DNA of 64,000 nt from Candidatus Methylomicrobium oryzae (GCF_016745425.1 NZ_JAERVK010000019.1:38951-102950); one strand, 5' to 3'. Numbered from the stretch's first letter, positions 9,467 to 18,656 are shown. Notes: generated by a model not told the origin, from the sequence alone. Numbers and translations: made by a program.

Positions 9467-10032
9467 GGTCCTTCCGGCACCCACAAATCATCCAATTGCA
9501 AAACCACCTCGGCGAATGGCGCCGCGCGCACCGCGTCGTCGTCCTTCCACGTACCTTCAAGCAGCCAATGGCCGTCCGATAAACTGTATACTTCCAGCGT
9601 ACGGATATCGGGGTCGAGCAGCCAGAGCCAGTTGACCTGTTGCGCGGCGTAAATCGGCATTTTGACCGCGCGGTCGGTGCGCGCGGTGCCGGGCGAGAGC
9701 ACTTCGCAGACCCAGTCGGGGGCGAGGCTGAAATAGGCCTCAGCGGGTAGCGCCGGCAGGCGCTCCCGCCGCCAGCCGGCCAGGTCGGGGACCAGGATGT
9801 GCGGCCCCAGATGCAGTTCCGGCTCGAACAGAATCCACCAGCCGCCGGGGCCGCCGCGTCCGTAATGAAACGGTTCTCCGAATCTCATGCTGAGCCCGGA
9901 GATCGCCAAAGCATGTTTGGGCGCCGGCCGGGGTTGGGTGATCAGTTGACCGTGGATAATTTCGCCGATCACATGATCGGGCAGATCGAAGAGGTCTTCA
10001 TAGGTGGCGAAGCGCTGCGCGGGCTGGTTCAT
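9463..10032 (-). CDS. Uma2 family (DUF820) putative endonuclease
   Basis: The 189-residue product matches the Uma2/DUF820 family, a PD-(D/E)xK-type nuclease fold abundant in cyanobacteria and some proteobacteria. Visible family positions are EIIHGQL near the N-terminus, a VPDLAGWRRERLP strand carrying the first acidic residue, and PDWVCEVLSPGTARTD... with KMPIYAAQQVNWLWLLDP (the E...K core). I chose the ATG at 10032 (MNQPAQRF); the frame stays open further upstream but that extension is repeat-derived and not protein-like. The TAG stop at 9463-9465 lies in a REPIN-like element. The role is unknown. The gene is flanked on both sides by these repeats, suggesting it sits in a repeat-rich, possibly mobile pocket. 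Confidence 0.85.
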   Translation of the reverse strand: MNQPAQRFATYEDLFDLPDHVIGEIIHGQLITQPRPAPKHALAISGLSMRFGEPFHYGRGGPGGWWILFEPELHLGPHILVPDLAGWRRERLPALPAEAYFSLAPDWVCEVLSPGTARTDRAVKMPIYAAQQVNWLWLLDPDIRTLEVYSLSDGHWLLEGTWKDDDAVRAAPFAEVVLQLDDLWVPEGP

Positions 10033-10104
10033 GGTCTGCCTCGAATTTCCATTCGGTGTCGATGGGTTTATCTTAACGCGTTCGTTTGGTTTAAGGTAGT
10101 TCGT

Positions 10105-10185
10105 GTAGGGCGGAATAGCGAAGCGTATTCCGCCGGATGTCGAAATCCTATGTGGCGCAATACGGCTTCGTCTATTGCGCCCTAC
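10105..10185. repeat. REPIN-like double hairpin, copy 3
   Basis: GTAGG...CCTAC ends. Hairpin 1 GGCGGAATA/TATTCCGCC with loop GCGAAGCG; hairpin 2 GGCGCAATA/TATTGCGCC with loop CGGCTTCGTC. Both stems are perfect 9-bp helices of different sequence, and the loops share complementary CGAAGC/GCTTCG. Confidence 0.85.
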
Positions 10186-10221
10186 GGTTCCTGTTTCCTG
10201 TACACCGGAAGATAAAGATGC

Positions 10222-10330
10222 GTAGGATGTGCTGAACGAAGTGAAGCGCATCAAGAGTTCTTCAGGAGATTGTTCGCGATCGATACCCTGAAGGGCACTC
10301 GATGCGCCTCCTTACGTCGGCACATCCTAC
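10222..10330. repeat. REPIN-like double hairpin, copy 4
   Basis: GTAGG...CCTAC ends. Hairpin 1 is GATGTGC/GCGCATC with loop TGAACGAAGTGAA; hairpin 2 is GATGCGC/GCACATC. The spacer is longer than in copies 1-3. It begins only 36 bp after copy 3, and together they fill the Uma2-hyi intergenic gap (10033-10370), where I see no gene. Confidence 0.75.
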
Positions 10331-10370
10331 AGTTTATTTACTCGGCTATGGTGCCCGATACCGTAACCGG

Positions 10371-11147
10371 TTACCGGGAATGATTCAGCCAGCCGAGGCT
10401 TGCCGAAGTATCACCGACTGGCTTGTATTCCGCGCCAACCCAGCCGTCGTAGGCCGATGAATCGATCGCCGAAAACAGCGCCGCCCAATCGGCGCTTCCG
10501 GTGCCGGGCTGCCCCCGTCCGGGACAATCGGCGAACTGGATATGGCCGATGCGGCCGGCATATTTCGCGATAAACGCGGCCGGATCTTCGCCCATTCTGA
10601 GCATGTGGTAAATGTCGTATTGCAGGCAGATATTCGCCCGCTGCAGTTCGTCCTGCACCGCCAGCATCTTCGCGCTCGTGTCGATAATAAAGCCGGGCAT
10701 GTCGAGGCTGTTGATCGCTTCGAACACGGTCTTGATGCCCAAGGGCGTGAACGCGTCGGCGGCCAGGCAAAGATTGCGTTTGAAGGTGTCGAGATAGAGG
10801 GCGATGCGCGAAGGATCGAGGCAGCGGCCGGGCAGTACGTTGATCGCGGGGGGCTGCAGCACTTTCGCATATTCGACCGCCAGCGCGAGCGCTTCCCGGA
10901 ACCGGGCCTGTTTTTCCGGCACGCAGGCCAGTCCTTCGCCGCCCTGCAGCAAGCCGTCGGCCGGCACGTTGAACAGGACCAGCTGGAGATCGTATTCGTT
11001 CAGCTTCCGCCGAATCGGCTCGGCTTCGAGTTCATAAGGAAACTGGATTTCGACCGCGTTAAAGCCGGCCGCGCGCGCGGCGGCGAAACGGTCGATCAGT
11101 TCGACTTCGGTGAACAGCATGCTCAGATTGGCCGAAAAACGCGGCAT
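10371..11147 (-). CDS. hyi: Hydroxypyruvate isomerase
   Basis: This 258-residue TIM-barrel protein of the xylose-isomerase-like family interconverts hydroxypyruvate and tartronate semialdehyde. Family marks are MPRFSANLSMLFTEVELIDRF at the start (as in E. coli Hyi), INVLPGR in the first third, VFEAINSLDMPGF with the metal-binding Glu, CLQYDIYHMLRMGED with the Asp-x-x-His pair, and the IGHIQFADCPGRGQPGTG segment. Length matches E. coli Hyi (258). Its ATG overlaps the TGA of glxR by one base, so the two genes form a tight operon, glxR first. A long frame reading on upstream through glxR is an artefact in the wrong frame for GlxR. Confidence 0.95.
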   Translation of the reverse strand: MPRFSANLSMLFTEVELIDRFAAARAAGFNAVEIQFPYELEAEPIRRKLNEYDLQLVLFNVPADGLLQGGEGLACVPEKQARFREALALAVEYAKVLQPPAINVLPGRCLDPSRIALYLDTFKRNLCLAADAFTPLGIKTVFEAINSLDMPGFIIDTSAKMLAVQDELQRANICLQYDIYHMLRMGEDPAAFIAKYAGRIGHIQFADCPGRGQPGTGSADWAALFSAIDSSAYDGWVGAEYKPVGDTSASLGWLNHSR

Positions 11148-12025
11148 CAGTCTTTCCTGTAAAGCTTGATCAGGGTTGCCGGGTCCTGCTCCAGGTAGCC
11201 TTGGCTTCCGTGCAGCTGCATCAGCTGCGCCGCGAGTCCGGACATCGGCAGCGCGTTTCCGGTTTGTTTGGCCAGTTCGGCCGCCATCTGCAAATCCTTC
11301 AATAAAGTCTTCACGCGCCATTTGACCGGCTCGAATTTTTCGAGCGCCATCTCGGGGCCGGCGATCTGCAAAGGTTTCGAATCCGCAAAGCCGCCGGCCA
11401 GCGCGGCCGGGATTTTCTCCGCCTCGACGCCTGCCTGTTTCGCCAGCGCGATCATTTCCGCGATCACCAGCATGTTGCAGCCGACGATCATCTGGTTGCA
11501 GATTTTGGTGATCTGGCCGCTGCCGACCGGGCCCATGTGCGTCAGTTGCTTGTACAGCGGCTTCAGCACCTCGCGGGCGATCTCGATATGGCCGGGTTCG
11601 CCGCCTGCCATCACCGCAAGCGAGCCCTGCTCGGCGCCGGCGACGCCGCCCGATACCGGCGCATCGACCCAGCCCATGCCGCAGTTGTCGTGCAGCGCGG
11701 CCGCAAACGCACGGGTTCGGTTCGGGTCGATGCTGGACAGGTCGATCACCAGCTTGTCCGGCGCTCCGTGATCCAGGATGCCGTGATGAAGCGCCCATTC
11801 GACCGCCGGCGTGTCGGCCAGACAGATAATCACCACGTCGGAAGCGCGCACCAGCGCCGCGATGTCCGGCATCGCTGTAGCGCCGGCGGCGATTACAGGC
11901 GGCAGTTTCTCCGCGCTGCGGTTCCAGACGTTGACCCGGAAGCCGTGCTGCAGCAGCCGCAGCGTCATCGGTTTGCCCATCAGGCCGATGCCGATGAAGC
12001 CGAGAATAGGGAGTGAGTATGACAT
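11147..12025 (-). CDS. glxR: 2-hydroxy-3-oxopropionate (tartronate semialdehyde) reductase
   Basis: The 292-residue NAD(P)-dependent beta-hydroxyacid dehydrogenase reduces tartronate semialdehyde to D-glycerate. The Rossmann motif is LGFIGIGLMGKPM at residues 8-20. The substrate-binding signature DAPVSGGVAGAEQGSL lies near 120, and the catalytic lysine segment GSGQITKICNQM near 168-179 holds the conserved Lys. Paired with hyi it gives a route hydroxypyruvate -> tartronate semialdehyde -> glycerate, an alternative to direct hydroxypyruvate reduction. No glyoxylate carboligase gene is nearby, so the source of tartronate semialdehyde is presumably Hyi itself or a distant gcl. Confidence 0.95.
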   Translation of the reverse strand: MSYSLPILGFIGIGLMGKPMTLRLLQHGFRVNVWNRSAEKLPPVIAAGATAMPDIAALVRASDVVIICLADTPAVEWALHHGILDHGAPDKLVIDLSSIDPNRTRAFAAALHDNCGMGWVDAPVSGGVAGAEQGSLAVMAGGEPGHIEIAREVLKPLYKQLTHMGPVGSGQITKICNQMIVGCNMLVIAEMIALAKQAGVEAEKIPAALAGGFADSKPLQIAGPEMALEKFEPVKWRVKTLLKDLQMAAELAKQTGNALPMSGLAAQLMQLHGSQGYLEQDPATLIKLYRKD

Positions 12026-12114
12026 GAATTATTGTAGTGGCGGAGGTTTTGAGTCGTTCAGGGCGGTTTAACCGGAACGCCCTGCTTCTTTGCGAGCAGG
12101 CGCGGCGGAGCGCT

Positions 12115-12516
12115 TCATTCGAGGGGCGGCAAAGCCTTGTCCTCGGACAAGGCTTCCAGCAGCGCCTGCTGTTGATCGGTAAAATCGAATATGCCCTGCT
12201 GCAGCTGAAACCAATAGCGGCTGATTGCACCCGGTTCGCTGTCGTCCAGGCTTCGTTCGAGATTGTGGGCCCGCCTCCGAATGTTTTCGAGGCCGCAAAA
12301 ACTCAGCGAGCCGTGCAGCTTGTGGGTGATTTCCCGGGCCAGGTCGTATTGCCGGCGGTTGAGCGCATTCTGGATGCCCTCCAACTGCTCCGGCAGTTCG
12401 GCGAACAATTGCGCGAATATCGTGAAAGCAAGTTGCTTGTCGTTGCGGGTTTTGGCCAAAATCATGAGGAGGTAATCCTGGCCGTCGCCGGATGCCGTCC
12501 CGTTGCTGTCGCGCAT
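12115..12516 (-). CDS. Hpt (histidine phosphotransfer) domain protein
   Basis: A 133-residue all-helical protein consisting of a single Hpt domain. The phosphoacceptor motif is seen as REITHKLHGSLSFCGLENI (about residues 61-79), with the HKLHGS core giving the phosphorylatable His, followed by RRRAHNLERSLD as in Hpt four-helix bundles. It lacks kinase or receiver domains, so it would serve as a shuttle between a hybrid sensor kinase and a response regulator encoded elsewhere. It is divergent from glnE with 129 bp between the starts. The partners cannot be identified from the window. Confidence 0.85.
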   Translation of the reverse strand: MRDSNGTASGDGQDYLLMILAKTRNDKQLAFTIFAQLFAELPEQLEGIQNALNRRQYDLAREITHKLHGSLSFCGLENIRRRAHNLERSLDDSEPGAISRYWFQLQQGIFDFTDQQQALLEALSEDKALPPLE

Positions 12517-12645
12517 AGTTGTCCATTCTGTAAACCGATGGGGCAGAAAGCATCGCCGCGCGGATGCCCGGTTCCGGCGATCGATCTATATTGCGTTTTA
12601 TTTTATGGTTATTATGTTCCGTTTCAAAATTCTATCGAGCCGCCC

Positions 12646-15498
12646 ATGAATTACGTCGAATCCGCCCTCGCCGTTCCGTCCGAATTACAAGCCGTGCATG
12701 CCGCCCATCTGCAGAAAATCGCCGAACGGTTGGCCGAGCTGAACCTGAAGATGCCCGATCTGCCCGAGGTGGCGGAATCGTTGCCGAAAGTCTGGTGCGG
12801 CAGTGCGTTTGTCGCCGAACAGTGCTGTAAAAGTCCGGAACTGCTGATCGATCTGGCCGATTCCGGCGACCTGACGCGCGCTTATGCTGTCGACTGTTAC
12901 AAGGCCAGGCTGGACGCGTTGGATCCCGATTCCGAGACTGCATTGATGGCCGCGCTCCGGAAATTCCGCCGCCGCGAGATGGTGCGGATCGCCTGGCGCG
13001 ATCTGGCCGGCTGGTCGGACCTGCCGGAAACCCTGATGGACCTGTCGCTGCTGGCGGACTCCTGCATCCAGTACGCGCTCGATTTCCTGTACCGGCAGGC
13101 GGTTGCCAAGCGCGGCACGCCGCTGCTGAAGGACGGCAGCCCGCAGCAGATCGTGGTGCTCGGGATGGGCAAGCTCGGCGCCTACGAATTGAACTATTCG
13201 TCCGACATCGACCTGATCTTCGCCTTTCCGGAAGAAGGGGTGCTGCCGGACCGCAAGGAAACCAGCTACGGCGAATTTTTTACCCGCCTCTGCCAGAGCC
13301 TGGTGCGGGTGCTCGACGACATGACCGTGGACGGTTTCGTGTTCCGGACCGACATCCGGCTCCGGCCTTACGGCGACAGCGGCGCAGTGATCATGACCTT
13401 CGACGGGATGGAAAACTACTACCTGACCCAGGCGCGCGAATGGGAACGCTACGCGATGATCAAAGCGCGGCAGGTGGCGGGCGACTTCAAGGCCGGCAGT
13501 CAGTTGATGGCAATGCTGCAGCCCTTCGTCTACCGGCGCTACCTCGATTACGGCGCGTTCGAGGAACTGCGGTCGCTGAAGCAGCAGATTACCCAGGAAT
13601 TGAAACGCAAAGACCGGATGGAAAACGTCAAGCTCGGACCGGGCGGGATCAGGGAGATCGAATTCATCGGCCAGGCGTTTCAGCTGATCCGCGGCGGCAA
13701 GGAAAAGTCGCTGCAGCAGCGCGGCATCATGGCGGTGCTGAAACGCCTCGGCGAATTGCATCTGCTGACCGCCGAGGACGCCGAGCAGTTGCAAAAGTCC
13801 TACACGTTCCTGCGCATCGTCGAAAACCACATTCAGGAATACCAGGACAGGCAGGCGCACGATCTGCCGGTATCGCCCGAGGCCCGCGCGGCGCTGGCCT
13901 ATTCGCTCGGTTTTTCCGGCTGGGATGCGTTTAAACAGGAGCTGGACCGGGTCAGAAAAGCCGTGCACGAAGTGTTCGACCAGGTGTTTTCACTGTCCCG
14001 GCAGGAAAATCATCAGGAAGCCGGCCGGCTGATCTGGAACGGGAGCGGCGAAGATGCCGAACGGCTCGCGGCCTGCGGTTTTACCGATCCCGAGGCGACG
14101 CGCGAAAGCCTCAGGGAATTCAAGGCTTCGGCGGCGGTGCGCCGGCTGACCGCGAAAGGCGCCGGCGTCCTGGATCGCCTGATGCCGCAAGTGCTGGAGG
14201 CGATGCGCGAATTCGAGCGGCCCGATGAAGTGTTCAAGCGGGTGCTGGACATCTTTGCTGCGGTCGCGGGCCGAAACGTTTACCTGGCCTTGCTGTCCGA
14301 AAACCCGCAAGCCCTGGCGCTGCTGCTCCGGCTGGCCGCCGCCAGTCCCTGGATCTGCCGCTATCTGGCGCAATATCCGGTGGTGTTCGACGAGCTGATC
14401 GACGCCCGGACGCTGTTCGCGCCTTTGAAGAAGCAAGATCTCGCCGAACAGCTGGACCGGCTGCTGCGAGCGGTCGGCGTGGAGGAAATGGAGCAGGCGA
14501 TGATCCTGCTCCGCCAGTTCAAGCAGCAGCAGGTACTGAAGGTCGCGGCCGCCGATTTGATGGGCGCGATTCCGTTGATGGTGGTCAGCGACTACCTGAC
14601 CTATATCGCCGAAAGCATCGTCGAAAAAACCGTCGAATGCGCCTGGCGGGCGCTCGCGCAAAAGCACGGCCATCCGCCCGGCAGCGACGGCGGACGCACT
14701 GGGTTCGGCGTCATCGGCCTCGGCAAGTTCGGCGGTATCGAGCTCGGCTACGGCTCCGACCTCGATCTGGTGTTCATCTACGACTGTGCGGACGGCAATG
14801 CGTTGACTGCGGGCGACAAGCCGATTTCGACCACCCAATTTTACGGCAGGCTCGGTCAGCGGGTCCGGCACATCCTCGATACCCGGATGCTGTCCGGCGT
14901 GCTCTACGAAGTCGACATGCGCCTTCGGCCCAACGGCGACTCCGGCCTGTTGGTGTGCCACATCAATGGCTATGAAGATTACCAGAAAAGCCAGGCTTGG
15001 ACCTGGGAGCACCAAGCGCTGGTACGCGGCCGCTTTATCGCCGGCGATTCGCGGCTGAAAGCGAAATACGAAGCGGTGCGGCATGCGGTCCTGAGTTTGC
15101 CGAGGGATGCCGAGGCGTTAAAAAAAGAGGTTCGCGAGATGCGCGAAAAAATGCGCGCCGCGCTGGCGCCCAAGGAAAACGGAAAATTCGACCTGAAGCA
15201 GAGCAAGGGCGGCATTGCGGATATCGAGTTCATTGTGCAGTACGGGGTATTAAGTCAGGCCGCGGGCCATCCGTCGCTGACAACGTACACCGACAATATC
15301 CGGCAACTGGATGGCTTGGCGGATGCAGGATTTTTGTCCAAAACCAATGCCGAAACGCTCAAGGCGGCCTATTGCGCTTACCGCGATTACGGCCACAAGC
15401 TTGTCCTGCAGGACGAGCGCGCGGAAATCGGCCAATCCGAGGCGGAGGAGCTGAGCGCCCAGGTCGAGCTGTTGTGGCGGCAAATCATGGAGGCATAG
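12646..15498 (+). CDS. glnE: Bifunctional glutamine synthetase adenylyltransferase/deadenylase
   Basis: At 950 residues this matches E. coli GlnE (946). It controls glutamine synthetase by adding or removing AMP on a tyrosine in response to PII. Both nucleotidyltransferase domains are intact: the N-terminal deadenylase core VVLGMGKLGAYELNYSSDID and the C-terminal adenylylase core GLGKFGGIELGYGSDLDLVF, each with the GxGKxG and D-x-D metal motif. The helical linker with PII-responsive region lies between. The start at 12646 (MNYVESALAV) is chosen because the frame upstream of it overlaps the oppositely oriented Hpt gene and is not GlnE-like. The gene is monocistronic as far as can be seen; a ~980-bp gap follows. 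Confidence 0.97.
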   Translation: MNYVESALAVPSELQAVHAAHLQKIAERLAELNLKMPDLPEVAESLPKVWCGSAFVAEQCCKSPELLIDLADSGDLTRAYAVDCYKARLDALDPDSETALMAALRKFRRREMVRIAWRDLAGWSDLPETLMDLSLLADSCIQYALDFLYRQAVAKRGTPLLKDGSPQQIVVLGMGKLGAYELNYSSDIDLIFAFPEEGVLPDRKETSYGEFFTRLCQSLVRVLDDMTVDGFVFRTDIRLRPYGDSGAVIMTFDGMENYYLTQAREWERYAMIKARQVAGDFKAGSQLMAMLQPFVYRRYLDYGAFEELRSLKQQITQELKRKDRMENVKLGPGGIREIEFIGQAFQLIRGGKEKSLQQRGIMAVLKRLGELHLLTAEDAEQLQKSYTFLRIVENHIQEYQDRQAHDLPVSPEARAALAYSLGFSGWDAFKQELDRVRKAVHEVFDQVFSLSRQENHQEAGRLIWNGSGEDAERLAACGFTDPEATRESLREFKASAAVRRLTAKGAGVLDRLMPQVLEAMREFERPDEVFKRVLDIFAAVAGRNVYLALLSENPQALALLLRLAAASPWICRYLAQYPVVFDELIDARTLFAPLKKQDLAEQLDRLLRAVGVEEMEQAMILLRQFKQQQVLKVAAADLMGAIPLMVVSDYLTYIAESIVEKTVECAWRALAQKHGHPPGSDGGRTGFGVIGLGKFGGIELGYGSDLDLVFIYDCADGNALTAGDKPISTTQFYGRLGQRVRHILDTRMLSGVLYEVDMRLRPNGDSGLLVCHINGYEDYQKSQAWTWEHQALVRGRFIAGDSRLKAKYEAVRHAVLSLPRDAEALKKEVREMREKMRAALAPKENGKFDLKQSKGGIADIEFIVQYGVLSQAAGHPSLTTYTDNIRQLDGLADAGFLSKTNAETLKAAYCAYRDYGHKLVLQDERAEIGQSEAEELSAQVELLWRQIMEA

Positions 15499-16479
15499 CC
15501 AATTACGCTATGTCAATTAACGTATCCTTTTTGTGCCATATGCCTTGGCGTGGCGCCGAACCGCCTTTCCGGCGCCTGCCTTAAACAAAATACGGAAAAA
15601 TGGTGCGGCATTTGGCACAGCGATTGTCGGAACGATTGAAAAAGATCGTCCGGCGGCGGGGTACAGAGCTTTGCCGAGGGCAAAAAATAGCTTTAATAAA
15701 AGGATGCGGCATCGGGTTGCCGGGGAAAATAACCCCTTTGGCAAGAGGCCGGTCCGCCAGCAGCGATTATTTTCTGGCATGCTATGTGCTTTATGATTGA
15801 CGTCATGGCTATACTCGGCGCTGCCTTGCGGAAAGGAATGGGATAGCGCATTTCCCTACCGGAACGATGCCATGCTCCGTCACTCGCTTAACCCGATACA
15901 CGGCTCTCTCATTGTTCGAGGTATTTTTTCGAATGCCCTCGCAATGTCTTCAACCCGGATGTGCCGTGCAATGCGGAGGGTCCGGGTCTTTTTTCTTTAT
16001 TGAGCCTGTTCGGGCTCGTGTCTTTCCCCGTTTCGAACCGAAGATCTGTATTGCCGAACGGCTGTGCGCCAAACGGAAGCTCCGGGCATTTAATTAAACT
16101 ATGTTATTTAACACAGTTTAAGCGTGCCATATGCCGTAATTTTGAGACAGCGGAAGGGGTTCGCGAGGATTCGGCACGCGCGGAAGATCGATCTGCCGAA
16201 AGGCGGCCAGACAGTTCGGAATGTCGATCAGCGGCATTATATGACCGATTTTGTTGGGTATTTGGACGGGCATCGCTCTTGGAATAGAAAAAATGAACCA
16301 GAGCATGTTGTGGCAGGGATAATCAAGAATGAGGCAAAAAGAAGCGATAATTACGGTGGCATGGCAATTGCATAACATGGATATTGCATGTCATCACTAG
16401 AAGGCTGGATTTGTCCAAGGCGTGCAATGGCATCGAGCTTAATTAATTAGAATAATCACAAATGCCTAAGGGGGGCATA
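15499..16479. other. Long intergenic region, no recognisable gene
   Basis: About 980 bp between glnE and the secreted-protein cluster. Several short frames on both strands (60-108 codons) overlap each other and show no recognisable protein pattern, so I call none. GTGCCATATGCC occurs twice as a direct repeat (15533-15544 and 16124-16135), about 590 bp apart. A 28-bp palindrome is listed separately. The last ~60 bp are AT-rich and probably hold the promoter of the 16480 gene. Confidence 0.5.
16094..16121. promoter_or_regulatory. 28-bp AT-rich palindrome, possible operator
   Basis: TTAAACTATGTTA and TAACACAGTTTAA are reverse complements apart from one position, separated by two T. The symmetry and A+T content resemble a dimeric regulator site more than a terminator. 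It lies ~360 bp upstream of the first secreted-protein gene. Confidence 0.35.
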
Positions 16480-17415
16480 ATGAAGCGTTCCACAATAAAA
16501 ACGACAGCATCATTTGTGTTTGTGGCGACATTGGGCATCGGTCAGGCCTATGCGCACACCGGCGTAAGGGATCAGGTCGACGAAGGCAAAGCCAGCTATA
16601 ACGGCTTTACCATTACCCACGGCTGCGCTTCCGGAGCCGAGGGACAGTCGGGCCAGGCTTATCCGGTGTTGGGGCAGACGGCACTGTTTCCCTCCGGCAG
16701 CACGGCGGTGTGGCGGGATGGCACAGGTGCCGTAATCCAGCAAGGCGGCGACGGCAACGGCACGATCTCGGCGGCCTCTTTGTCGCTGAACGTCACCGGT
16801 TATGCAAGCATGTCCTCGGCCTTTGCAACCTCGCAGGAGATTGTCGATACGACCGGTGTCGTGCGCGGCCTGCACTGGCGCGACGGAGCGATGGAGCCCA
16901 AGTTGAATACTATTACCCCGTTCAAAATCACAGCCCCCACCATCAAAGACAATTGCGTCAGGACTTTGAAGATCCGGGTTGCGGTCATCAACTGGTGCGA
17001 CCTGAAAAAGAACGAAGCCAACGACGCCAAAGGGCCTTACAAAAAGCCGAAGGATGCTTTCGGTCGCCCGATCCCTCTCACTTCAATCGTTGACGTGAGC
17101 AACGGTCTGCAGACTAATGTCGCGGACTCGCCGCTTTATAAGAGTATGAGCGGCGGCAACGGCGACAACAACCGTGCCGACTGGTGGTTTTATGATTTGT
17201 ACGGCGGCAGCCAATTGTATAAGGACCCTGAAGTCATCGGCTCTGCCGCCAATTACTGGTCGGCGGCAATCACTGTGAATAACAGCGCGGCGGATACCGC
17301 GGCCTGTGGAGGCACTTTGGTCGATTATACGGTCGAACCCGCCGGCATCGATCTGGATACTTACCTGACCGGTCCGAATACCCAGCCGTTCACTTCGGGA
17401 AATGGCCCGTTCTAA
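16480..17415 (+). CDS. Secreted protein of unknown function, four cysteines
   Basis: A 311-residue exported protein that I do not recognise. A clear signal peptide (KRSTIKTTASFVFVATLGIG, cleaved near AYA-HT) is followed by FTITHGCASG, which recalls the HGC start of YcnI/DUF1775-type copper proteins, but the rest does not follow that family. Four cysteines (in THGC, KDNC, INWC and TAACGG) suggest two disulfides. Several Trp and the NNRADWWFYDLYGG segment mark the second half. The start at 16480 is preferred over 16462 because AGGGGGG lies six bases before it. A rho-independent terminator follows at 17490-17518, so it is probably its own transcript. It leads a run of three secreted proteins. 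The role is unknown; an envelope or metal-related one is possible. Confidence 0.8.
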   Translation: MKRSTIKTTASFVFVATLGIGQAYAHTGVRDQVDEGKASYNGFTITHGCASGAEGQSGQAYPVLGQTALFPSGSTAVWRDGTGAVIQQGGDGNGTISAASLSLNVTGYASMSSAFATSQEIVDTTGVVRGLHWRDGAMEPKLNTITPFKITAPTIKDNCVRTLKIRVAVINWCDLKKNEANDAKGPYKKPKDAFGRPIPLTSIVDVSNGLQTNVADSPLYKSMSGGNGDNNRADWWFYDLYGGSQLYKDPEVIGSAANYWSAAITVNNSAADTAACGGTLVDYTVEPAGIDLDTYLTGPNTQPFTSGNGPF

Positions 17416-17489
17416 CGATAACCAAAATATCTTGAAGGGAAACTCCGCATGCCCCCGCGATCAGGCGCTGGGACATGCGGCCGCTTAAG

Positions 17490-17518
17490 GCCAAGCGCGG
17501 GACGTGTCTTGGCTTTTT
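17490..17518 (+). terminator. Rho-independent terminator of the 16480 gene
   Basis: GCCAAG and CTTGGC form a hairpin with a 12-nt GC-rich interior, directly followed by TTTTT. It lies 75 bp after the stop. The remainder of the gap up to 17801 contains no gene that I can support. Confidence 0.7.
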
Positions 17519-17801
17519 GCCGTTTATGAAGGAGCGGAACTTCCTCTCCATCGGGGCAATCTACGGGATTGGCCGGCGGCTTCGTTCCGCGTTCCGGAGC
17601 GGCGAACGGATTATTGTACAAAGTGGGCAAAGGTGTATACTTGCCCGGATTTATTATCGGCGTAGCGCCCGACTGATGCTGCGCCTCAAAAGGCTTAAAT
17701 ACTGATATAACCAAGCGGGTCGATAAGGATTGTTAAAAGTCAGAGGGTTAAGACGCCAAGCGTTTTGTGTATATAACGGCCTCTTGCAGGGGCGCGGGGA
17801 T

Positions 17802-18656
17802 ATGATGAGATTAACGAACAAAGCCATTGCCGCATCGGTTGGAACGCTGCTTTTAGGCAGCGTTTCGGCCGTGGTGCAAGCAGACATTCTGGACCAAAGC
17901 CTGGGTAATTTTATTGGCGCGACCGATTCGTACCGGATCACTTGCCAGTCGAGTCCGGATGGGGCAATCGGCCAGACCGATCACCTCAATTTCAAAATCA
18001 TCGATACGACGCCGTCGAATGACGGTTCGTCACCCCTGTTACTGAATATTCATGTCAAGAAAGGCAGCAATCGAACCGGTTTCGTGACCCACGACGAAAC
18101 GGAAGTAACGCCGGGAACGCAGCGGGAATTCGAGGTGGCGGGCGGCAAGGGTACGTATAAAATCGCTATCGACACCCTCGGCACGACGGATACCTCGAAA
18201 ACGACAAAGCACACCTTTTCGGTCGAGACGCGCTGCTTGAACGATAATGGCGAGTTTACCAAGCCGGCGGTTGCAAAAATCAAGACAAGGACCGTCAAAA
18301 ACGGTAAAAAAGCCAACTTGACGGCTGTTTGCGGCAAAAACAAACTGACCGGCGAAACCAGCAAGCTCTACGTGAAATTTGCCAATACGACGGCGGACCC
18401 GTCGCGCGTGGTGCTCAACGCCCAGGTACTGAAAGATAATTCGGCAACCAATGTCACGGACGGCAACGGCGATGACGTTTATAGCGATGCAAGCAATCTG
18501 AAAGGCGGCAACGGCGACTACACGGTATTGGTCAACAGTACCGCCTACGCTTCTCAGCAGGACAATGCCAGAGATTACACGATTGAATACCAGTGCGAAA
18601 ATAGCGCCAATGTCGATACCGGCACGGCCGATATTGTGCAGGTTCAGGATCAATGA
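17802..18656 (+). CDS. Secreted two-domain protein with tandem Cys-bracketed repeats
   Basis: A 284-residue exported protein with no recognised family. A signal peptide (TNKAIAASVGTLLLGSVSAV, cleaved near VQA) precedes two similar halves of ~105-115 residues. Each half begins with a strand ending in Cys (SYRITC; NLTAVC) and ends with another (VETRC; IEYQCENS). The second half closes with TGTADIVQVQ. The same pattern occurs once in the next gene (YYELEC ... LQYHCETG ... TGTSDLKFLQVQ), so this is a duplicated form of that domain. The sequence is rich in Thr, Asn, Asp and Gly and looks all-beta. I chose the ATG at 17802 because it starts the signal peptide, with GGGG just upstream. Probably periplasmic or surface-exposed; function unknown. 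Confidence 0.8.
   Translation: MMRLTNKAIAASVGTLLLGSVSAVVQADILDQSLGNFIGATDSYRITCQSSPDGAIGQTDHLNFKIIDTTPSNDGSSPLLLNIHVKKGSNRTGFVTHDETEVTPGTQREFEVAGGKGTYKIAIDTLGTTDTSKTTKHTFSVETRCLNDNGEFTKPAVAKIKTRTVKNGKKANLTAVCGKNKLTGETSKLYVKFANTTADPSRVVLNAQVLKDNSATNVTDGNGDDVYSDASNLKGGNGDYTVLVNSTAYASQQDNARDYTIEYQCENSANVDTGTADIVQVQDQ

Noticed and set aside
10371..12230. A single 619-codon minus frame spanning hyi and part of glxR
   Set aside because: Its C-terminal ~258 codons are Hyi, but the upstream part runs through glxR in the wrong frame. Two separate genes overlap by one base.
12685..13968. 427-codon frame opposite glnE
   Set aside because: glnE is intact and full length on the other strand; this is its shadow.
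15517..15796. Overlapping ORFs on both strands after glnE
   Set aside because: They overlap each other on both strands, have no ribosome-binding site and no recognisable protein pattern.
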